Positions 30,770-39,022 of a DNA stretch of 51,117 nucleotides are shown one piece after another (position 1 is the first letter of the stretch; every line of letters starts with the position of its first letter). Origin of the DNA: Streptomyces sp. WM4235. GTDB taxonomy: Bacteria > Actinomycetota > Actinomycetes > Streptomycetales > Streptomycetaceae. The stretch lies in NCBI RefSeq assembly GCF_001279725.1, contig NZ_LGDE01000428.1, positions 1-51,117 of the forward strand, read 5' to 3'. The translations under genes were made by a program, and so were the position numbers. A model generated the notes under the pieces. The model saw only the letters and a program-made list of their open reading frames with translations, had not been told where the DNA came from and made no database searches.

Positions 30770-30813
30770 TCACGGGCGAACCCAGCCCTCGATTCGAGAG
30801 GGGAACCCCCCAC

Positions 30814-31653
30814 GTGAACAAGCCTCTCGCCGGCGCCCTGCTCTCCGTGCTCCTGATCGGAGCGGCGGCGGCCCCGGCCGTGGCCTCCGTACCCCTGGAG
30901 GAGAAGGCGGCCCCGGCCGTCGCCGTCACCTTCGCGGGAACGGTCGCGCTCAGCAACTGTTCCGGCTCCGTCGTGCGCGCCCCCGCCTCCCAACCGAACG
31001 ACCCCGCCCTGGTCCTCTCCAACGGACACTGCCTGGAGACCGGCTTCCCGGCGGCCGGCGAGGTCGTCAAGGACCGGGCGTCCAACCGCTCCTTCTCGCT
31101 GCTCAACGCCTCGGGTTCCAAGGTGGCGACCCTCAGGGCAAGCAAGATCGCGTACGGCACGATGACCGACACGGACGTGTCGATCTACCAACTCACCAAG
31201 ACTTACGCGCAGATACAGAGTCAGTACGGCATCGGCGCGCTCACCCTCAACGACGTGCGCCCGGTGCAGGGCTCGGCGATCAAGGTGGTGTCGGGGTACT
31301 GGAAGCGCACCTACAGCTGCAACGTCGACGGGTTCGCCTACCGGCTCAAGGAGGGCGAGTGGACCTGGAAGGACTCGGTCCGCTACACCTCGGCCTGCAA
31401 CACCATCGGCGGCACCTCGGGCTCGCCGGTGATCGACACGACGACGGGCAAGGTCGTCGCCGTCAACAACACCGGTAACGAGGACGGCGGCCGGTGCACC
31501 GACAACAACCCGTGTGAGGTGGACCAGAACGGCAACGTGACGGTCCGTCGGGGCATCAACTACGCCCAGGAGACGTACGCGATCGTCCCCTGCATAGGCG
31601 CCGGCAACGTGATCGACCTGAACCGCCCCGGCTGCACGCTGCCCAAGCCGTAG
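30814..31653 (+). CDS. Secreted trypsin-like serine protease
   Basis: 279-aa S1-like protease with an N-terminal signal peptide (cleavage probably after AVASV or nearby, residue about 26). The catalytic triad can be placed: His72 in SNGHCLE, Asp in the TMTDTDVSIYQL region, and Ser204 in GGTSGSPVID. Six cysteines are visible in the mature part, suggesting disulfides. No propeptide domain like that of alpha-lytic protease is seen. GTG 30814 has GAGAGGGG upstream. The Ser motif and length place it with Streptomyces extracellular trypsin-like peptidases; the substrate is unknown. Confidence 0.87.
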   Translation: MNKPLAGALLSVLLIGAAAAPAVASVPLEEKAAPAVAVTFAGTVALSNCSGSVVRAPASQPNDPALVLSNGHCLETGFPAAGEVVKDRASNRSFSLLNASGSKVATLRASKIAYGTMTDTDVSIYQLTKTYAQIQSQYGIGALTLNDVRPVQGSAIKVVSGYWKRTYSCNVDGFAYRLKEGEWTWKDSVRYTSACNTIGGTSGSPVIDTTTGKVVAVNNTGNEDGGRCTDNNPCEVDQNGNVTVRRGINYAQETYAIVPCIGAGNVIDLNRPGCTLPKP

Positions 31654-31761
31654 CGCTCCGCGTCCGCCCGTCGCCGCGTCCGCCGTCGTACCGGTGCGCG
31701 CGGGGGCGGGCGGTCGCCCGTCGCCGCCCGGGGCGGCCGCCGCATCGCCGCCCCGACCGCC

Positions 31762-32271
31762 TCAGGCCGGAAGCAGCACGGCCGCGGCGATCTCGCGGAC
31801 CCGGTCGAGGGTGATCCCGGTGCGCTGCTCGACGGCGAGGGGGTGTGCGGTGGGCTCCAGCTCGATGAAGGGGCGCCGCCCCACCGGGCGCGTATGGCAG
31901 GTCGTCCTCAGGTTGACGGTGCCGGGGGAGTAGAGCGCGAGTTCCGTGCTGAGCCAGCCGAAGTACGGCTTCTCGGCCTCGCGGCCCTCCGTGTGCCACA
32001 GGTCGAGGGCGCGGCCGAAGTTCTCCTTGCTGAGCGAGATCCAGACGCCCCACGAGAAGACGTGGCCGCTGTCGACCACGGGTATCTCGATCAGACCCCT
32101 GATGAAGAAGTGCCGACCCTGGATGACGCACTGCTCCGACGACAGCGTGCTGTCCGGATCGGCCTCGAAGCCGGGATTCCAGGCCTCGGGCGCCGGTGTC
32201 GAGTAGCTCAGGGGGAGCTCCGCGTGGTGCTCGCCGCAGCGTGAACACGTGAATCCGAGATCGTTGGCCAT
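31762..32271 (-). CDS. DUF2199 protein
   Basis: 169-aa cytosolic protein. A CxxC pair (FTCSRCGEHHAELP) near the N-terminus suggests a zinc ribbon. Family motifs include SEQCVIQGRHFFIRGLIEIPV and FSWGVWISLS. The function is unknown. It is divergent from recA and stands alone between the protease gene and recA. Confidence 0.9.
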   Translation of the reverse strand: MANDLGFTCSRCGEHHAELPLSYSTPAPEAWNPGFEADPDSTLSSEQCVIQGRHFFIRGLIEIPVVDSGHVFSWGVWISLSKENFGRALDLWHTEGREAEKPYFGWLSTELALYSPGTVNLRTTCHTRPVGRRPFIELEPTAHPLAVEQRTGITLDRVREIAAAVLLPA

Positions 32272-32543
32272 GCCGCGAGCCTAATGACCGGACCCGGGTG
32301 AGAGGCTCCCGGGCCGCCGCCCGCCCGGCGCCCGGCTGTCTTGCGCTCGCCCGAAGGACCGCCCGTCGCCCCGCCCGCCGGACCGCCGCGTGTGCCGGGT
32401 GCGACGGAGTGGCTGCTTCCGAATCCTTGTTCGCCGGCCCGCCCGAGGGGTGGGTCGGCGCGCCCTCCTCGCGTCCGCGCCGGCCGTCACGGCAGGTCGG
32501 AGGGGAGTGGGGCGGGGTGGGCGTGGTGCGCTTGACAGGGAAA

Positions 32544-32559
32544 TCGAACATCCATTCTC
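32544..32559. promoter_or_regulatory. LexA (SOS) box-like site upstream of recA
   Basis: TCGAAC-N4-ATTCTC resembles the actinobacterial SOS box TCGAAC-N4-GTTCGA; the left half is perfect, the right half is degenerate. TTGACA at 32532-32537 just upstream could be a -35. Confidence 0.55.
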
Positions 32560-32564
32560 ATGAG

Positions 32565-32573
32565 TTATCCACA
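32565..32573 (+). promoter_or_regulatory. DnaA box TTATCCACA upstream of recA
   Basis: Exact match to the strong E. coli R1 DnaA box, between the LexA-like and RecA-NDp-like elements. A single 9-mer could be chance. Confidence 0.35.
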
Positions 32574-32596
32574 GCTGAGCAGTGCGTGGGAGCGCA

Positions 32597-32619
32597 TTGT
32601 CAGTGGCAGGCGTTAGCGT
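32597..32619 (+). promoter_or_regulatory. RecA-NDp (PafBC-type) damage promoter of recA
   Basis: TTGTCAGTG (32597-32605), exactly 8 bases, then TAGCGT (32614-32619). This is a full match to the mycobacterial RecA-independent damage promoter TTGTCRGTG-N8-TAnnnT. Transcription would start near 32626, leaving a short leader before ATG 32663. Confidence 0.8.
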
Positions 32620-32662
32620 CAATGGCGTGAAGCGATCGACTCAAGCAAATCGGGTGGAACCC

Positions 32663-33775
32663 ATGGCAGGCACCGACCGCGAGAAGGCTCTCGACGCCGC
32701 TCTCGCACAGATTGAACGGCAATTCGGCAAGGGTGCGGTCATGCGCCTCGGCGACAAGCCGAACGACCCCATCGAGGTCATCCCCACCGGGTCGACCGCG
32801 CTGGACATCGCCCTGGGCGTCGGCGGGCTCCCCCGCGGCCGTGTGATCGAGGTGTACGGACCGGAGTCCTCCGGTAAGACCACCCTGACCCTGCACGCCG
32901 TGGCCAACGCACAGAAGGCGGGCGGCACCGTCGCCTTCGTGGACGCCGAGCACGCGCTGGACCCCGAGTACGCCAAGGCCCTCGGCGTCGACACCGACAA
33001 CCTCATCCTGTCCCAGCCGGACACCGGCGAGCAGGCGCTGGAGATCGTGGACATGCTGGTCCGCTCCGGTGCCCTCGACCTGATCGTCATCGACTCCGTC
33101 GCGGCGCTCGTGCCGCGCGCCGAGATCGAGGGCGAGATGGGTGACTCCCACGTGGGTCTCCAGGCCCGACTGATGAGCCAGGCGCTCCGGAAGATCACCG
33201 GTGCCCTCAACCAGTCCAAGACCACCGCCATCTTCATCAACCAGCTCCGCGAGAAGATCGGCGTCATGTTCGGCTCGCCGGAGACCACCACCGGTGGTCG
33301 CGCGCTGAAGTTCTACGCCTCGGTGCGTCTCGACATCCGCCGTATCGAGACCCTGAAGGACGGCACGGACGCGGTCGGCAACCGCACCCGCGTCAAGGTC
33401 GTCAAGAACAAGGTCGCGCCGCCGTTCAAGCAGGCCGAGTTCGACATCCTCTACGGCCAGGGCATCAGCCGCGAGGGCGGCCTGATCGACATGGGCGTGG
33501 AGCACGGCTTCGTGCGCAAGGCCGGCGCCTGGTACACGTACGAGGGCGACCAGCTCGGCCAGGGCAAGGAGAACGCCCGCAACTTCCTGAAGGACAACCC
33601 GGCCCTCGCCGACGAGATCGAGCGGAAGATCAAGGAGAAGCTGGGCGTGGGCGTGCGCAAGGTCGCCGAGGCCCCCGCCGAGACCGGCGCGGACGCCCCC
33701 GCCGATGCCGCGGCCGTGCCCGCTCCGGCATCGAAGGCGAAGACGACGGCCAAGGCCGCCGTAGCCAAGAGCTGA
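32663..33775 (+). CDS. recA: Recombinase RecA
   Basis: 370-aa strand-exchange protein and SOS co-protease. Walker [10 protein letters not shown], the [20 protein letters not shown] region, [16 protein letters not shown] and [21 protein letters not shown] (DNA-binding loops) are intact, and the C-terminal domain is followed by an Ala/Pro/Lys-rich tail typical of Streptomyces. ATG 32663 has GTGGAA just upstream and matches the family start ([12 protein letters not shown]). recX follows after three bases. Confidence 0.98.
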   Translation: MAGTDREKALDAALAQIERQFGKGAVMRLGDKPNDPIEVIPTGSTALDIALGVGGLPRGRVIEVYGPESSGKTTLTLHAVANAQKAGGTVAFVDAEHALDPEYAKALGVDTDNLILSQPDTGEQALEIVDMLVRSGALDLIVIDSVAALVPRAEIEGEMGDSHVGLQARLMSQALRKITGALNQSKTTAIFINQLREKIGVMFGSPETTTGGRALKFYASVRLDIRRIETLKDGTDAVGNRTRVKVVKNKVAPPFKQAEFDILYGQGISREGGLIDMGVEHGFVRKAGAWYTYEGDQLGQGKENARNFLKDNPALADEIERKIKEKLGVGVRKVAEAPAETGADAPADAAAVPAPASKAKTTAKAAVAKS

Positions 33776-33778
33776 CCC

Positions 33779-34366
33779 GTGCGGGAGCAGGAAAGGGGCG
33801 GCGGAGCCGGTCGGGAGGGCCGCCGGGAGGGCGGCCGCGAAGCCCGCGGTGCGCTGCCGCCCCAGAGTCCCGAGGAGCAGGCGCGGGCGATCTGTCTGCG
33901 CCTGCTCACCGGGATGCCGCGAACCCGGCGGCAACTCGCGGACGCCCTGGAGAAGCGGGGCATCCCCGAGGAGGTGTCACAGGAGGTCCTCTCCCGGTAC
34001 GAGGAGGTGGGCCTGATCGACGACGCCGCCTTCGCCGGTGCCTGGGTGGAGTCCCGCCACCGCGGTCGGGGCCTGGCGCGACGGGCGCTCGCGCAGGAGC
34101 TGCGGACCAAGGGAGTACACGCCACCCTCGTACAGGAGGCGCTGGAACAACTGGACTCCGAGCAGGAGGAAGAGACGGCCCGGGAGCTCGTGGAGCGCAA
34201 GCTCCGCTCGACCAGGGGCCTGGAGCGGGACAAGCGGATCCGGCGCCTCGCCGGGATGCTGGCCCGCAAGGGGTACCCGGAGGGCATGGCCCTGCGGGTG
34301 GTCCGCCGCGCGTTGGAGACGGAGGACGTCGACGACGTCGACGCCCCGGAGTACCCCGGCGGCTGA
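33779..34366 (+). CDS. recX: Regulatory protein RecX
   Basis: 195-aa modulator that binds and restrains RecA filaments. It is built of three-helix repeats (RAICLRLLTGMPRTRRQLADAL, IDDAAFAGAWVESR, RRLAGMLARKGYPEGMALRVV). A Gly/Arg/Glu-rich N-terminal 30 residues precede the domain. GTG 33779 follows the recA stop by three bases, so it is co-transcribed and likely coupled. Its level probably follows recA read-through. Confidence 0.95.
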   Translation: MREQERGGGAGREGRREGGREARGALPPQSPEEQARAICLRLLTGMPRTRRQLADALEKRGIPEEVSQEVLSRYEEVGLIDDAAFAGAWVESRHRGRGLARRALAQELRTKGVHATLVQEALEQLDSEQEEETARELVERKLRSTRGLERDKRIRRLAGMLARKGYPEGMALRVVRRALETEDVDDVDAPEYPGG

Positions 34367-34485
34367 ACCGGTCCCCGGCCCGGCCCGCAGGGGGACGGGC
34401 GGCGGGCCGGCGCGGCGGCCGAGAGCGGGCCGGCGGCCTACACGGACAGGCAGGCCGGGCCGGCGCCCCGCGGGTCGGCGCGCCC

Positions 34486-34515
34486 GGGCCGGTGCGTGCG
34501 GGGCCGGTGCGTGCG
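34486..34515. repeat. 15-bp perfect tandem duplication
   Basis: GGGCCGGTGCGTGCG at 34486-34500 is repeated at 34501-34515 in the GC-rich recX-rhodanese convergent gap. No function is evident. Confidence 0.7.
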
Positions 34516-34523
34516 GGGGTGCG

Positions 34524-34916
34524 TCAGACGGCGGTGGTGGGGAGGCCGGCCGATCTCCAGGCCTGGAAGCCGCCCGTCAGGTCCGTCGCCCGATGGAGCC
34601 CCAGGGCGTGGAGGGAGACCGCGGCCAGGGTGGAGGCGTAGCCCTCGTTGCAGATGACGACGACCCCGATGTCATGGCTCGTCGCCTCGGGCAGCCGGTG
34701 CGACCCCTGGGGGTCGAGGCGCCACTCCAGTTCGTTGCGTTCGACGACCAGCGCGCCCGGGATCAGACCGTCACGCTCGCGCAGCGCCTGGTACCGGATG
34801 TCGACGAGGAGCGAGCCCTCGCGGGAGGCGGCGTACGCCTGCTCCGGCGAGACCCGGGCGTAGGTGGTCCTGAGGCGGTCGACGAGGGCGTCGATGCCCT
34901 CCGGTACGGCGCTCAC
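34524..34916 (-). CDS. Rhodanese-like domain protein
   Basis: 130-aa single rhodanese domain. The active-site loop reads VVVICNEGYASTLAA, with the catalytic Cys in CNEGYAS in place of the more usual CxxGxRS/T. DIRYQALRERDGLIPGAL is the conserved N-terminal strand-helix. GTG 34916 overlaps the stop of the cysteine dioxygenase gene (GTGA), so the pair is translationally coupled. It probably handles sulfane sulfur arising from cysteine breakdown; the exact substrate is not known. Confidence 0.9.
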   Translation of the reverse strand: MSAVPEGIDALVDRLRTTYARVSPEQAYAASREGSLLVDIRYQALRERDGLIPGALVVERNELEWRLDPQGSHRLPEATSHDIGVVVICNEGYASTLAAVSLHALGLHRATDLTGGFQAWRSAGLPTTAV

Positions 34917-35431
34917 TGCCAGTCCGCCGGACGCTCGACGTGCTCCAGCCGCAGGACCTGCCCGCTGCGGCTGTAGCGGCGGATCAACGGGAGCGGAGGG
35001 TAGTACGCGTGGACGGAGACGGCGTGCTCGGCCGGGGACTCGTTGAGCACCTCGTGCACGTGGTGCAGGCCGAAGCCGCGGCCCGTGCCCTCCGTCAGGT
35101 CGCGCCTGCGGTCCACGTCGGGGGTGAGTTCCAGGGACTTCCAGCCCTCGGAGGGAAGGCGGACGGCCAGGGAGTGCTCGGTGAGCCGGCCGCGCGCGGT
35201 GGCGAACGCGCCCCGCGATTCGGCGTGGTCGTGCCAGCCGGTGCCGGTGCCCGGAGGCCAACCGATCAACCAGGCCTCGCTGCCGCCGGGCCCGTCCAGC
35301 CGTACCCACGTACGGCCTTCGGGGTCGAGCGGGAGCGAGCCCACGATCTCGGGGTCCGCCGTGGTGCGCAGCGCGAAGTCGAGAAGCTCGGCGGTCGTCG
35401 GACCGGCCGAGATCAGGGTGGGGGAAGACAT
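34913..35431 (-). CDS. Cysteine dioxygenase (cupin)
   Basis: 172-aa cupin of the type I cysteine dioxygenase family, which oxidises cysteine to cysteine sulfinate using Fe(II). The metal-binding histidines are visible in WHDHAESRGAF and in HHVHEVLN. ATG 35431 has AGGACGG upstream. A 28-codon Cys-rich leader peptide lies just upstream on the same strand, and a rhodanese gene is coupled downstream. The set looks like a small cysteine-catabolic operon controlled by cysteine supply. Confidence 0.88.
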   Translation of the reverse strand: MSSPTLISAGPTTAELLDFALRTTADPEIVGSLPLDPEGRTWVRLDGPGGSEAWLIGWPPGTGTGWHDHAESRGAFATARGRLTEHSLAVRLPSEGWKSLELTPDVDRRRDLTEGTGRGFGLHHVHEVLNESPAEHAVSVHAYYPPLPLIRRYSRSGQVLRLEHVERPADWQ

Positions 35432-35507
35432 GGAATGACCGTCCTGGAGGTTCGCGAAGGTGCGCGCGGGCCCGGAAGGGCACGGGGCGCGCGGGGGAAA
35501 GGGCGAA

Positions 35508-35594
35508 TCAACAGGAAGGGCGACACACGCAGCCCGCGTAGCGGAGCAGGTCCATGTGAACCCTCCGCCACAGGCGTACGTCGTTGCCGGTCAT
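35508..35594 (-). CDS. Cysteine-rich leader peptide of the cysteine dioxygenase operon
   Basis: 28-aa open frame. Its last 15 residues are MDLLRYAGCVCRPSC: three cysteine codons among the last seven sense codons, just before TGA. The preceding part (RLWRRVH) matches the LxxRRHxDL pattern of Streptomyces 'putative leader peptides' found ahead of sulfur and amino-acid genes. ATG 35594 has a -10-like hexamer seven bases upstream and would be leaderless; ATG 35555 is an internal alternative. It lies 76 bp before the dioxygenase. The likely role is ribosome-mediated sensing of charged tRNA-Cys. Confidence 0.75.
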   Translation of the reverse strand: MTGNDVRLWRRVHMDLLRYAGCVCRPSC

Positions 35595-35601
35595 GTCCGC
35601 G

Positions 35602-35631
35602 AGTGAAGCACGTGAGCGGGAGACCGGTCAA
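35602..35631 (-). promoter_or_regulatory. Promoter of the leader peptide/cysteine dioxygenase operon
   Basis: Minus strand TTGACC (35626-35631), 18-bp spacer, TTCACT (35602-35607), then seven bases to ATG 35594. The -35 overlaps the monooxygenase stop codon. Confidence 0.5.
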
Positions 35632-37214
35632 TCGATCACGGAGGTGGGAGCGGTCACGGCCGGGGTGATCGAGGGCGCGCGCGCCGGTTCGGGCGCCCCG
35701 CAGCGGACGGCGTCCGCCGCCTCGTACAGCTCGGCCGGTCGGACCCCCGCGAAGGTCGCCGCCAGATGCCCGTCGGGCCGTACCAGCAGCACGGTGTGCG
35801 CCGGAGCACCCGGATAGCTGTCCGCGACCAGCAGGTCCGCACGCGTCGGGAGCGCGCTGACCGCCGCCGCGAGACGGGGCATCAGACCGGCGCCGAGCCA
35901 GTGGCGGCGGTCCCAGACCCCGGTCCCCGGGGCGACGAGGAGCACCAGCAGCCGGCCCCGCCCGAGCAGGTCGCGCAACGGCACGGTGGTGCCGTCGGGA
36001 GCGGTCACCGGGACATCGGCCACCGGGCCGCCCGGTTCCGTGGCCGTCGGGACCTCCCGTACCGCCACCGGAGGGGCGTACGCGGGCTCCGCGCCCAGCG
36101 GTCCCCGGCCGAGGTGGCCGTCGGTGAGCAGGCCCTCGGCGGAACGTGCCGCACCGGGGAGGTAGGTGCGCAGGCCGCCCCCGCCGCGCAGCGCCGGCAT
36201 GGCCTGGTCGGCGGCGCGCAGCCGGGCGGCGACCGCCCTGCGCCGCTCGTCCTCGTACCCGTCGAGCAGCGCCTCGGAGGCCCCCTGGTGCCAGGCCACC
36301 GCCAGCCTCCAGGCCAGGTTCTCGGCGTCCCGCAACCCCTCCTCGACGCCCTGGGTGCCGAGCGCGCCCAGCAGGTGCGCCGCGTCCCCGGCGAGGTAGG
36401 CCCGGCCGTCGCGCCAGCGCCGGGCGAGCCGGTGGTGCAGGGTGTGCACCCCGGTGTCGATCAGGTCGTACGGGGGAGTCGTGCCCCCGCACCACGCCGC
36501 GAGGGTGTCCCGGATGAGGGTCACCAGGGCGTCCGGGGTGACGAGTTCGCCGCGCGAGGGGAGCAGCCAGTCCAGCCGCCACACCCCGTCGGGCAGCGGT
36601 CGGGCGGTGACCTCGTGGTCCGCGCCGCGGTACAGCAACGCCTCGCCGGGCCAGGGGAGTTCGGTACGGAGCGCGGCCACCGCGTGCCGTTCCACGGCGG
36701 TCCGGCCGGGGAAGCGGATCCCGAGCAGCTTGCGGACGGTGGAACGGGCCCCGTCGCAGCCCACGAGGTGGCTGCCGCGCCACCAGGTCGTCTCCCCGCC
36801 CCGGGTGTGCGCGGTGATGCCGCGCTCGTCCTGTTCCAGGGCGTCCAGCCGACAGTCGGTCACCAGCCGGACCAGCGGGTGCGCGCCGGCGGCGTCCCGC
36901 AGTCCGCGCGTCAGGGCGTGCTGGGGCAGGTGCAGCGGGGCCGGATGGTCCTCGAAGGTGATCCGACGCGAGTCCCGGCCGCGCCGCATGGTGCGCCACG
37001 CGGCGAAGTAGGCGCCCTCGTCGCGCAGCGTCGTACAGCCGAGTCGGTGTGCCATCGCGGCGGTGTCGGCGTGCAGGACGACGGAGCGGGCGGGGCGCGG
37101 GTCGTCCTTGCCCGGGCCCTCGTCGAGTACGACGGTGGGTACGCCCGCGCCGGCCAGCGCGAGGCAGAGCGCGAGCCCGACGGGGCCCGCGCCGACGACG
37201 ATCACCGGGTCCAT
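35628..37214 (-). CDS. FAD-dependent aromatic-type monooxygenase
   Basis: 528-aa flavoprotein hydroxylase of the PHBH/UbiH-MhpA class. The N-terminus has the dinucleotide motif VIVVGAGPVGLALCLAL. The second FAD motif is AYLAGDAAHLLGALGTQGVEEGLRDAENLAWRL (split over positions about 285-317). The C-terminal 130 residues resemble the thioredoxin-like domain of these enzymes (GRLLVLLVAPGTGVW, LLVRPDGHLAA). ATG 37214 has CGGGAG seven bases upstream. The substrate cannot be inferred; such enzymes hydroxylate phenolic or polyketide compounds. Confidence 0.88.
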   Translation of the reverse strand: MDPVIVVGAGPVGLALCLALAGAGVPTVVLDEGPGKDDPRPARSVVLHADTAAMAHRLGCTTLRDEGAYFAAWRTMRRGRDSRRITFEDHPAPLHLPQHALTRGLRDAAGAHPLVRLVTDCRLDALEQDERGITAHTRGGETTWWRGSHLVGCDGARSTVRKLLGIRFPGRTAVERHAVAALRTELPWPGEALLYRGADHEVTARPLPDGVWRLDWLLPSRGELVTPDALVTLIRDTLAAWCGGTTPPYDLIDTGVHTLHHRLARRWRDGRAYLAGDAAHLLGALGTQGVEEGLRDAENLAWRLAVAWHQGASEALLDGYEDERRRAVAARLRAADQAMPALRGGGGLRTYLPGAARSAEGLLTDGHLGRGPLGAEPAYAPPVAVREVPTATEPGGPVADVPVTAPDGTTVPLRDLLGRGRLLVLLVAPGTGVWDRRHWLGAGLMPRLAAAVSALPTRADLLVADSYPGAPAHTVLLVRPDGHLAATFAGVRPAELYEAADAVRCGAPEPARAPSITPAVTAPTSVID

Positions 37215-37237
37215 GACGCGGCTCCCGATGTCCGGTA

Positions 37238-37247
37238 TGTGATCACA
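37238..37247. promoter_or_regulatory. Palindrome TGTGATCACA upstream of the monooxygenase
   Basis: Perfect 10-bp palindrome 23 bp before the start, within ACGTATG-type flanks. A plausible operator for a regulator not in this window. Confidence 0.4.
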
Positions 37248-37305
37248 CAACGTATGCAACCGACTGGAAGTGCCTGCGTCAAGTGACACTCGTCGGCGCA
37301 ACGCG

Positions 37306-37340
37306 GTGTGGTGCGGCGGAAGGTCTCCGCCGCACCACAC
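37306..37340 (-). terminator. Terminator of the gluABCD operon
   Basis: Perfect 15-bp arms (GTGTGGTGCGGCGGA and its complement) with an AGGTC loop, 43 bases past the gluD stop. Confidence 0.85.
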
Positions 37341-37383
37341 AGGCTACGCACCATGACTGACTTGGTGTCAGTCGACCCGTCGG

Positions 37384-38268
37384 TCAGGCGCCACCACTGT
37401 TCGCGCCGGTGGCCATGTCGTCGACCCGCGCCGGGACCACGGCGCCGGTGCTCCGCTTGGACTTGCGCTGCCGGCTCTCCATCCAGGACGCGAAACTGGT
37501 GAGGGCGAAGTTGACCGCGACGTAGATCAGCGCGATCACCACGAAGGTCGCGATCGTGTTGCTGTAGTTCGCCGAGATCTGCCGGGACATCGACATCAGC
37601 TCGCCGAGGCCGAGCACCGTGCCGCCGAGCGCGGTGTCCTTGAGGATCACGACCAGCTGGCTGACCAGGGCCGGCAGCATCGCGGTGACGGCCTGCGGGA
37701 TCAGCACGTGGACCATGGTCTGGCCCTTGCGCATGCCGATCGCCTTGGCGGCGTCGGTCTGCCCGTTCGGGAGGGACAGCACGCCCGCCCGGACGATCTC
37801 GGCGATGACCGAGGCGTTGTACAGCACCAGGCCCGTGACCACCGCGTACAGCGGGCGGACGTCGGAGGACACACCGGTGTACTGGACGTACAGGGCGTAG
37901 CCGAACAGCATCAGCATGAGCACCGGGATGGCGCGGAAGAACTCGACGAACGCGCCGACGGGCGTCCGGACCCAGGCGTGGTCGGACAGTCGGCCGATAC
38001 CCAGCAGGGCGCCCAGCGGCAGGGCGATCACCATGGCGATCACGCCGGCCTTGAGGGTCTCCAACAGGCCGGGGATCAGGAACGTCGTCCAGATCTGGCT
38101 GTCGGTGACGAAGGGGCTCCACTTGTCGGCGTCGAGCTGGTTCTTGTCGGCCATGAGTCCCAGCGCCCACCACACGGCGAGGCCGAGGAGCACGAGGAAG
38201 ACGCCGGAGTAGATCCAGTTCCGGGCCTTCGCCTTCGGACCCGGTGCGTCGTACAGCACGGACGTCAT
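37384..38268 (-). CDS. gluD: Glutamate ABC transporter permease GluD
   Basis: 294-aa inner-membrane permease of the polar amino acid (HAAT) family. The EAA loop is GQTDAAKAIGMRKGQTMVHV. An N-terminal cytosolic tail of about 15 residues precedes the first helix. Its ATG overlaps the gluC stop (ATGA), so the two permeases are coupled. With GluA, GluB and GluC it imports glutamate. The last 30 residues are a charged tail (SRQRKSKRSTG). Confidence 0.95.
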   Translation of the reverse strand: MTSVLYDAPGPKAKARNWIYSGVFLVLLGLAVWWALGLMADKNQLDADKWSPFVTDSQIWTTFLIPGLLETLKAGVIAMVIALPLGALLGIGRLSDHAWVRTPVGAFVEFFRAIPVLMLMLFGYALYVQYTGVSSDVRPLYAVVTGLVLYNASVIAEIVRAGVLSLPNGQTDAAKAIGMRKGQTMVHVLIPQAVTAMLPALVSQLVVILKDTALGGTVLGLGELMSMSRQISANYSNTIATFVVIALIYVAVNFALTSFASWMESRQRKSKRSTGAVVPARVDDMATGANSGGA

Positions 38269-38939
38269 CGCTTCACCGCCGCTCGCTTGGCCACCCAGCC
38301 CAGCAGCAGGCCGGTGGGCAGGGTCAGCAGGACGAAGCCCAGGGCGAAGACCCCGAAGACGGCGAAGAGCGCGTCGGCCTCGTTCTCGATCATTTCCTTC
38401 ATCAGCAGGGCCGCTTCGGCCACGCCGATGGCCGCGGCCACCGTGGTGTTCTTGGTGAGCGCGATCAGTACGTTGGTGAGCGGCGCGATGACCGCCCGGA
38501 AGGCCTGGGGGAGCACGATCAGCCGGAGCACCTGGAAGAAGCTCAGGCCCAGCGCGCGCGCCGCCTCGGCCTGGCCCACGGGCACCGTGTTGATGCCCGA
38601 GCGCAGTGCCTCACAGACGAAGGTGCCGGTGTAGGCCGTCAGTCCGAGGACCGCCAGTCGGAAACCGGTCTCCTTGAACGTGGTGCCGCCCAAGGTGATG
38701 CCGAGGGTCTCGCTGAGACCCAGCGAGCAGCCGATGATCACCAAGGTCAGCGGGGTGTTGCGCACCACGTTGACGTACGTGGTGCCGAAGCCGCGCATCA
38801 GCGGGACCGGGCTGACCCGCATTCCCGCCAGGGCGGTGCCCCATATGAGGGACCCGATCGCCGAGTAGAGGGTGAGCTGAACCGTCACCCAGAAGGCTCC
38901 GAGCACGTCGTACTGCCCGGAATCAAGAAAGTCGAACAC
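38265..38939 (-). CDS. gluC: Glutamate ABC transporter permease GluC
   Basis: 224-aa permease of the same family with about five helices and EAA loop GQAEAARALGLSFFQVLRL. The start is GTG 38939. It lies 83 bp after gluB with a long hairpin in the gap, and its stop overlaps the gluD start. Confidence 0.95.
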   Translation of the reverse strand: MFDFLDSGQYDVLGAFWVTVQLTLYSAIGSLIWGTALAGMRVSPVPLMRGFGTTYVNVVRNTPLTLVIIGCSLGLSETLGITLGGTTFKETGFRLAVLGLTAYTGTFVCEALRSGINTVPVGQAEAARALGLSFFQVLRLIVLPQAFRAVIAPLTNVLIALTKNTTVAAAIGVAEAALLMKEMIENEADALFAVFGVFALGFVLLTLPTGLLLGWVAKRAAVKR

Positions 38940-38966
38940 GTTGCCCTGCGCTCTCCCCAGGATGGC

Positions 38967-39017
38967 CGGTGAGGGGCGCCACCGCCCGCGGCAGGCGGGC
39001 GGCGACGCTCCTCACCG
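38967..39017 (-). promoter_or_regulatory. Long hairpin between gluB and gluC
   Basis: Imperfect stem: CGGTGAGG/CCTCACCG outside and CCGCCCGC/GCGGGCGG inside. Such hairpins after binding-protein genes protect the upstream mRNA and lower permease expression. Confidence 0.6.
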
Positions 39018-39022
39018 AGGAA

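Larger units (their letters stand above)
32272..32662. other. Intergenic control region upstream of recA
   Basis: 391 bp without a gene I can support. The left 250 bp show only GC-rich sequence. The right part holds a LexA-like box, a DnaA box and a RecA-NDp-like promoter, each listed separately. Confidence 0.7.
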
